A stretch of 38,891 nt of DNA from a virus, in the IMG/VR virus record IMGVR_UViG_3300020159_001718, positions 1 to 38,891 of that record; one strand, written 5' to 3'. Shown here one piece after another: positions 35,181 through 38,891 of the stretch; position 1 is the first letter of the stretch, and the number at the start of each line of letters is the position of its first letter. A program made the translations under genes and the position numbers. The notes under the pieces were generated by a model that made no database searches, was not told the DNA's origin, and saw only the letters and a list, made by a program, of their open reading frames with translations.

Positions 35181-36270
35181 AATCATTATCGATGAATGGG
35201 CAGAAGTAGTAGACTTACTGGACCCTTATGCTGATGGAGAATTCTGGACCTGGGCAGATGTCAACTTTGATCCTGCTTGTGTATACATTGTGGGCAGAGT
35301 TGTATTAAAAGACAACTGGCAAGAGATAACAGATCTTGCCACCCGATATCCTGGTCGTATTGTGTTCTGCAATCCTGCAGAAGGTTCAGAAACAATACTA
35401 CTGCAACTCCGGCGCTTGCGTATTGAACCGCATGTGCGTGACGGTCGTATTCTGTTGTTAACATCCGGAGACCTAGAACCAGGCTGGAATCAATTGAGCA
35501 CAGATTGTTACTTTACCAACATAGTAGACTACACAGAAAACAAATCTGCACAGCTACAGGCAGCACTGGACTATAAAGATCGTCGTCCATATGAGTTTCT
35601 TTTCTTAAATGGCCGCCTGCGCCCGCATCGCAAGTATCTAATAGACCATCTAAGAGCACAGGGCTTGTTGACACATGCCCTGTGGAGCAACCTGGGTAGT
35701 CAGGTTGAAATGGCATTTACGTCTGTGTTGAACACAGGCCTGTCAGAACCCGTACACTTGCTGCCAGAGCAGTACGAAATACCACGTGCTGTACCCAATT
35801 TAAATCGAGAGTACACAGGGTTCGCCAAGCATGAATTGTTTGAGAACACCTGGGGCGATGCTATCATAAATCACAAGTGCTACACAGACACATGGTTTAG
35901 TTTAGTAACAGAAACTATATTTGATTACCCGCACTCGTTTAGAACAGAAAAGATCTACAAGCCCATTATAATGGCACATCCTTTTGTGGTTGCTGCCAAC
36001 CGTGGCTACTTGAAAGATCTACGCAACGCAGGATTCCAAACGTTTGATAGCATAATAGATGAAAGCTACGATCAAATTGATTGTCCACTGACCAGGATAG
36101 AGCGTATAATAGATACAGTACGGTATATTAGTCGCGGCGGCGCTGAACATTTCTGGACGGCCTCCCGTGATATATGTAAATATAATCAACAACATCTCCA
36201 GGAGTACAATCGCGAACAACGTACTCAATTGCCCACTCAATTAGAACAATACTTAAATGAACGATCTTGA
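35164..36270 (+). CDS. GT10/exostosin-like glycosyltransferase
   Basis: The protein has 368 residues. The C-terminal half contains 'SFRTEKIYKPIIMAHPFVVA' (about residues 258-277) and then 'DLRNAGFQTFDSIIDESYD'. This combination is typical of fucosyltransferase- or exostosin-like GT-B enzymes, where E262 and K263 lie in the nucleotide-sugar-binding site. The middle has 'EFLFLNGRLRPHRKYLIDHL', the usual start of the second domain. The N-terminal 130 residues ('PACVYIVGRVVLKDNW', 'RIVFCNPAE') form a diverged first domain. It overlaps the previous radical SAM gene by 17 bp and the next by 14 bp, so it is embedded in the radical SAM cluster. The sugar is unknown; fucose is not implied. Confidence 0.6.
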   Translation: MLGKHKIIIDEWAEVVDLLDPYADGEFWTWADVNFDPACVYIVGRVVLKDNWQEITDLATRYPGRIVFCNPAEGSETILLQLRRLRIEPHVRDGRILLLTSGDLEPGWNQLSTDCYFTNIVDYTENKSAQLQAALDYKDRRPYEFLFLNGRLRPHRKYLIDHLRAQGLLTHALWSNLGSQVEMAFTSVLNTGLSEPVHLLPEQYEIPRAVPNLNREYTGFAKHELFENTWGDAIINHKCYTDTWFSLVTETIFDYPHSFRTEKIYKPIIMAHPFVVAANRGYLKDLRNAGFQTFDSIIDESYDQIDCPLTRIERIIDTVRYISRGGAEHFWTASRDICKYNQQHLQEYNREQRTQLPTQLEQYLNERS

Positions 36271-37588
36271 ATTTAAACACACAGTACTAGATCCACTGAG
36301 TGAATCATTTTGTGCAGCAAAGTGGTATAATGCTACCATTTGGCTTGGTAGCGGCATGAGCACCAGCTGCCACCACCCGCCTGCTCATTTGGTGGACAAA
36401 GATAAAGTCCTTATCAACCCTAAGCTGCTGCACAATACTCCAGAAAAGAAAGCTGATCGAGAGCTGATGCTAAAGGGCGAACGCCCAGCCGGCTGCGAAT
36501 ACTGCTGGAAGATTGAGGACATGGGCAAGGATTCTATCAGTGACCGTGTGTACAAATCAAAAATATATCCTATAAAGGCCCTGCAAGATGCTGCTGATTC
36601 TTCACCCGCAGAAGACGTTGATCTCCGTACACTGGAAATTGCTTTTGACCGTACTTGTCAGTTTGCTTGCAGCTATTGCAACCCAGCTTTCAGTACAACA
36701 TGGGTTAATGATATTCGACGTAACGGACCCTATACTGGCCTGGTTAGTGATGGTAGGAACCACTTCACTCACACTCATGAGTCTGCTCAATTGTTCAAAG
36801 TCACAGAGTCTAATCCATACGTGGATGCATTTTTTGCATGGTGGGAAACGGATCTACATCGTTCACTCCAGGAACTCAGAATCACAGGAGGAGAGCCCCT
36901 CATGTCTCATCACACCTGGAAGCTCATTGAATGGTTTAAGACGAATAAAGGCAAGAGTACTACACGCCTGGCTATTAATAGTAACCTTGGATCCCAGGTT
37001 GATATTGACAGGCTTCTTGAAAACACAAAAGACATAGATGTAGATCTTTACACTAGCAACGAAGCGGTGGGATCACAAGCAGAATACATACGTGATGGTT
37101 TAGTATGGGTGGACTGGGCTGACAATGTAGAACGCTTGTTGGCCAGTGGTAATTTCCGTGGCATTCATGTGATGGCAACAATCAATGCACTGTGTCTAGA
37201 CAGCTTGGATCAGTTGTTGGCGTGCATACTACAGTGGAAAATCAAGTACAGCCGCGATGCCATCAGCTTTACACTTAATATTCTACGCTTTCCGTCATTC
37301 CAAAGCCCGTTGATACTGCCCGATAACTTGCGTACAGCGTACATGTTAAAACTAAGAACTTGGTTGCTGAACAACAGCGGGTCAGAATTCCTGCATGAGC
37401 ACGAAGTTAATCATTTACAGCGTCTGGTAGACTATTTGGATGTGGTAAAGACACCGCACTCTGACGCATTTGAAATGCCCAAGCTACACAACGACTTTAA
37501 ACAGTTCTTTAGTCAGTATGATTCTCGTAGATCAAAAGACTTTGGCGCTGTGTTTCCCGAATTAAAAGAATGGTACGATTCATTATGA
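36257..37588 (+). CDS. Radical SAM protein with N-terminal twitch-like domain, 2
   Basis: The protein has 443 residues and is a clear paralogue of the 33792-35180 product. The core site is C134-x3-C138-x2-C141 in 'DRTCQFACSYC', and G211-G212-E213-P214 is the GGEP motif. The N-terminal cysteines are C19 (FCAAKW), C38 (SCHHPP) and C80/C83 (CEYCW), with exactly the same spacing as in the first copy. 'AEYIRDG' is also shared. The C-terminal part differs, so the substrates may differ. It overlaps the GT10-like gene by 14 bp and the next radical SAM gene by 4 bp (ATGA), so the three are co-translated. Confidence 0.8.
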   Translation: MNDLEFKHTVLDPLSESFCAAKWYNATIWLGSGMSTSCHHPPAHLVDKDKVLINPKLLHNTPEKKADRELMLKGERPAGCEYCWKIEDMGKDSISDRVYKSKIYPIKALQDAADSSPAEDVDLRTLEIAFDRTCQFACSYCNPAFSTTWVNDIRRNGPYTGLVSDGRNHFTHTHESAQLFKVTESNPYVDAFFAWWETDLHRSLQELRITGGEPLMSHHTWKLIEWFKTNKGKSTTRLAINSNLGSQVDIDRLLENTKDIDVDLYTSNEAVGSQAEYIRDGLVWVDWADNVERLLASGNFRGIHVMATINALCLDSLDQLLACILQWKIKYSRDAISFTLNILRFPSFQSPLILPDNLRTAYMLKLRTWLLNNSGSEFLHEHEVNHLQRLVDYLDVVKTPHSDAFEMPKLHNDFKQFFSQYDSRRSKDFGAVFPELKEWYDSL

Positions 37589-38891
37589 ATATACAACAAC
37601 AGCTAGAACAAATTAAACAACAGTACCAGGTGCTGGACATTGTTGATTTAGCTATGTGGACAGACGACTATGAAGCCAGTACAAAATGGCTTACTCGTCG
37701 ACTACAAGCAGCACACAAACTAGAATATGCTCCAGAGCAACGCATAGTGTTCCTGCACACTCGCGACTACTATGTGGAAGGCAAAGACACAGGCCTGATT
37801 CTGCGTAACTTGCAAATTGCGCTAAACGAAGTGGACATTAGTAATTGTTTTGCCACGGTGATTAGTACCAACCCAGACTTGGAAAAAGAAGTAGCCGTAC
37901 TAGCTGAAATAAGTGCAGATCCTGTGCCTATTAACTTTGTGAGTGTAGCAGATGATTATCAACGTAACGAATTGGCTCAGCATCCCTACAGTAGAAAAGA
38001 ACAGTATCAGTACGGTAGTGCTAATCCTATAAAGATTAATTTAAATGATGTCAGCGAAAAAGAACGCTTTATGCTGAGTGAAAGCAAGAGCTTCTGCATG
38101 TACCCTTGGATGCACATGCATGTTTGGCCTACAGGACAAGCATATCCTTGCTGTCATGCCAAGCCTAATCCTTCGTTCGGTAATGCACATAGTCAGCCCA
38201 TGAAAGAAATTTGGAACAGCAAAAACTTCAAGCAACTCAGAGTAGATATGCTGAATGATCAGCCCAATCCCAGCTGTAGCAAGTGTTACGAGCAAGAAGA
38301 TTCTGGTTTCTTTTCGGGACGTCAATCAGCCAACAAGCATCACGGACACCATATTGAACGTACACAAGCTACAGAAGCTGACGGCACATATAATGATTTT
38401 GAAATGACTTACTGGGATATTCGTTTCAGTAATCTATGTAATCTACGTTGTAGATCATGTGGACATATCTTTAGTTCACAGTGGTATCAAGATCAAGCCA
38501 AACTAGCAGGCGGCGACTGGAAAAAGCTCAACAAGCCGCTAATCTATGCTGGCCGTACAGAAACAGACATGTGGGAACAACTAGAGCCCCATTTAGACTA
38601 TGTAGAACAGATCTACTTTGCAGGCGGGGAACCGCTGTTGATGGAAGAACACTATCATATTCTGGAAGAACTGGTAAAACGCAAACGTTTTGATGTTAGA
38701 CTAATATACAACACAAACTTCACACACACACAGTTAAAAGATAAATCAGTGTTTGATTACTGGAATCAATTTGACTCTGTGGCAGTGGGTGCAAGTTTAG
38801 ACGCTTCAGGCGCACGTGGTGAGTACATACGCAAAGGTACAGACTGGGCAGTTGTTGAACAGAACCGTAGAGACATGTTGAAGATTTGTCC
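37585..38891 (+). CDS. Radical SAM protein with N-terminal twitch domain, 3, 3' end missing
   Basis: The frame is open to the window edge; 435 codons are visible. A 170-residue N-terminal extension ('QRIVFLHTRDYYVEGKDTGL', 'ISNCFATVISTNPDLEKEV') comes first. The canonical twitch domain follows: C171 in 'FCMYPWMHMHVWPTG', C189-C190 in 'YPCCHAK', 'MKEIWNSKNFKQLRVDMLND' and C231/C234 in 'CSKCYEQEDSG'. The radical SAM core then has C285-x3-C289-x2-C292 in 'SNLCNLRCRSC', G347-G348-E349-P350, and 'GEYIRKGTDW'. This is the most typical member of the three and fits the NCBI-type 'twitch domain-containing radical SAM protein' description. It is ATGA-coupled to the previous gene. Confidence 0.8.
   Translation, partial: MNIQQQLEQIKQQYQVLDIVDLAMWTDDYEASTKWLTRRLQAAHKLEYAPEQRIVFLHTRDYYVEGKDTGLILRNLQIALNEVDISNCFATVISTNPDLEKEVAVLAEISADPVPINFVSVADDYQRNELAQHPYSRKEQYQYGSANPIKINLNDVSEKERFMLSESKSFCMYPWMHMHVWPTGQAYPCCHAKPNPSFGNAHSQPMKEIWNSKNFKQLRVDMLNDQPNPSCSKCYEQEDSGFFSGRQSANKHHGHHIERTQATEADGTYNDFEMTYWDIRFSNLCNLRCRSCGHIFSSQWYQDQAKLAGGDWKKLNKPLIYAGRTETDMWEQLEPHLDYVEQIYFAGGEPLLMEEHYHILEELVKRKRFDVRLIYNTNFTHTQLKDKSVFDYWNQFDSVAVGASLDASGARGEYIRKGTDWAVVEQNRRDMLKIC

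Overview
This window is a piece of the virion-structural region of a large T4-like (contractile-tailed) bacteriophage, most like the marine T4-like phages of cyanobacteria and SAR11-type bacteria. The evidence is a baseplate gene run in T4-like order (gp53, a hub protein, gp5-like, gp25, gp6, a giant protein in the gp7 slot), NATAAATA-type late-promoter boxes in intergenic positions, all genes on the + strand, almost no intergenic space, and phage-tail fibre genes downstream. No tRNA, rRNA, CRISPR, integrase or insertion sequence was seen. The host cannot be named from this sequence.

Layout. (1) 1-9157: a truncated structural protein with acidic tandem repeats (open at the left edge), gp53, a 1010-aa hub-type protein, a gp5-like spike protein without the T4 lysozyme domain, a 455-aa protein that may carry the cell-wall-degrading function instead, and gp25. 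(2) 9205-27107: gp6 and one uninterrupted 4768-aa ORF that fills 37% of the window and carries a degenerate cupredoxin-like domain, seven FG-GAP-like propeller repeats with large insertions, and many fibre-type beta modules. (3) 27126-30636: a 49-aa ORF, a 201-aa structural protein, a repetitive tail fibre with a C-terminal maturation-type domain, and a 322-aa fibre or collar protein, closed by a hairpin terminator. (4) 30691-38891: a separate operon with its own sigma70-like promoter. It has nine genes in which every junction overlaps: two small unknowns, three GT-A-type glycosyltransferase-like proteins, one GT10/exostosin-like glycosyltransferase and three radical SAM proteins with an N-terminal four-cysteine twitch-like domain. 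The last gene runs off the right edge.

How it may work together. Regions 1-3 build the baseplate, spike, wedges and host-recognition fibres. Region 4 looks like a dedicated modification cassette. The co-operonic glycosyltransferases and radical SAM enzymes suggest that the phage makes or decorates an unusual glycan or glycopeptide, either on its own fibres (the genes immediately upstream) or on the host surface. This cassette is the best candidate for an undescribed system here. Its substrate and product cannot be read from the sequence.
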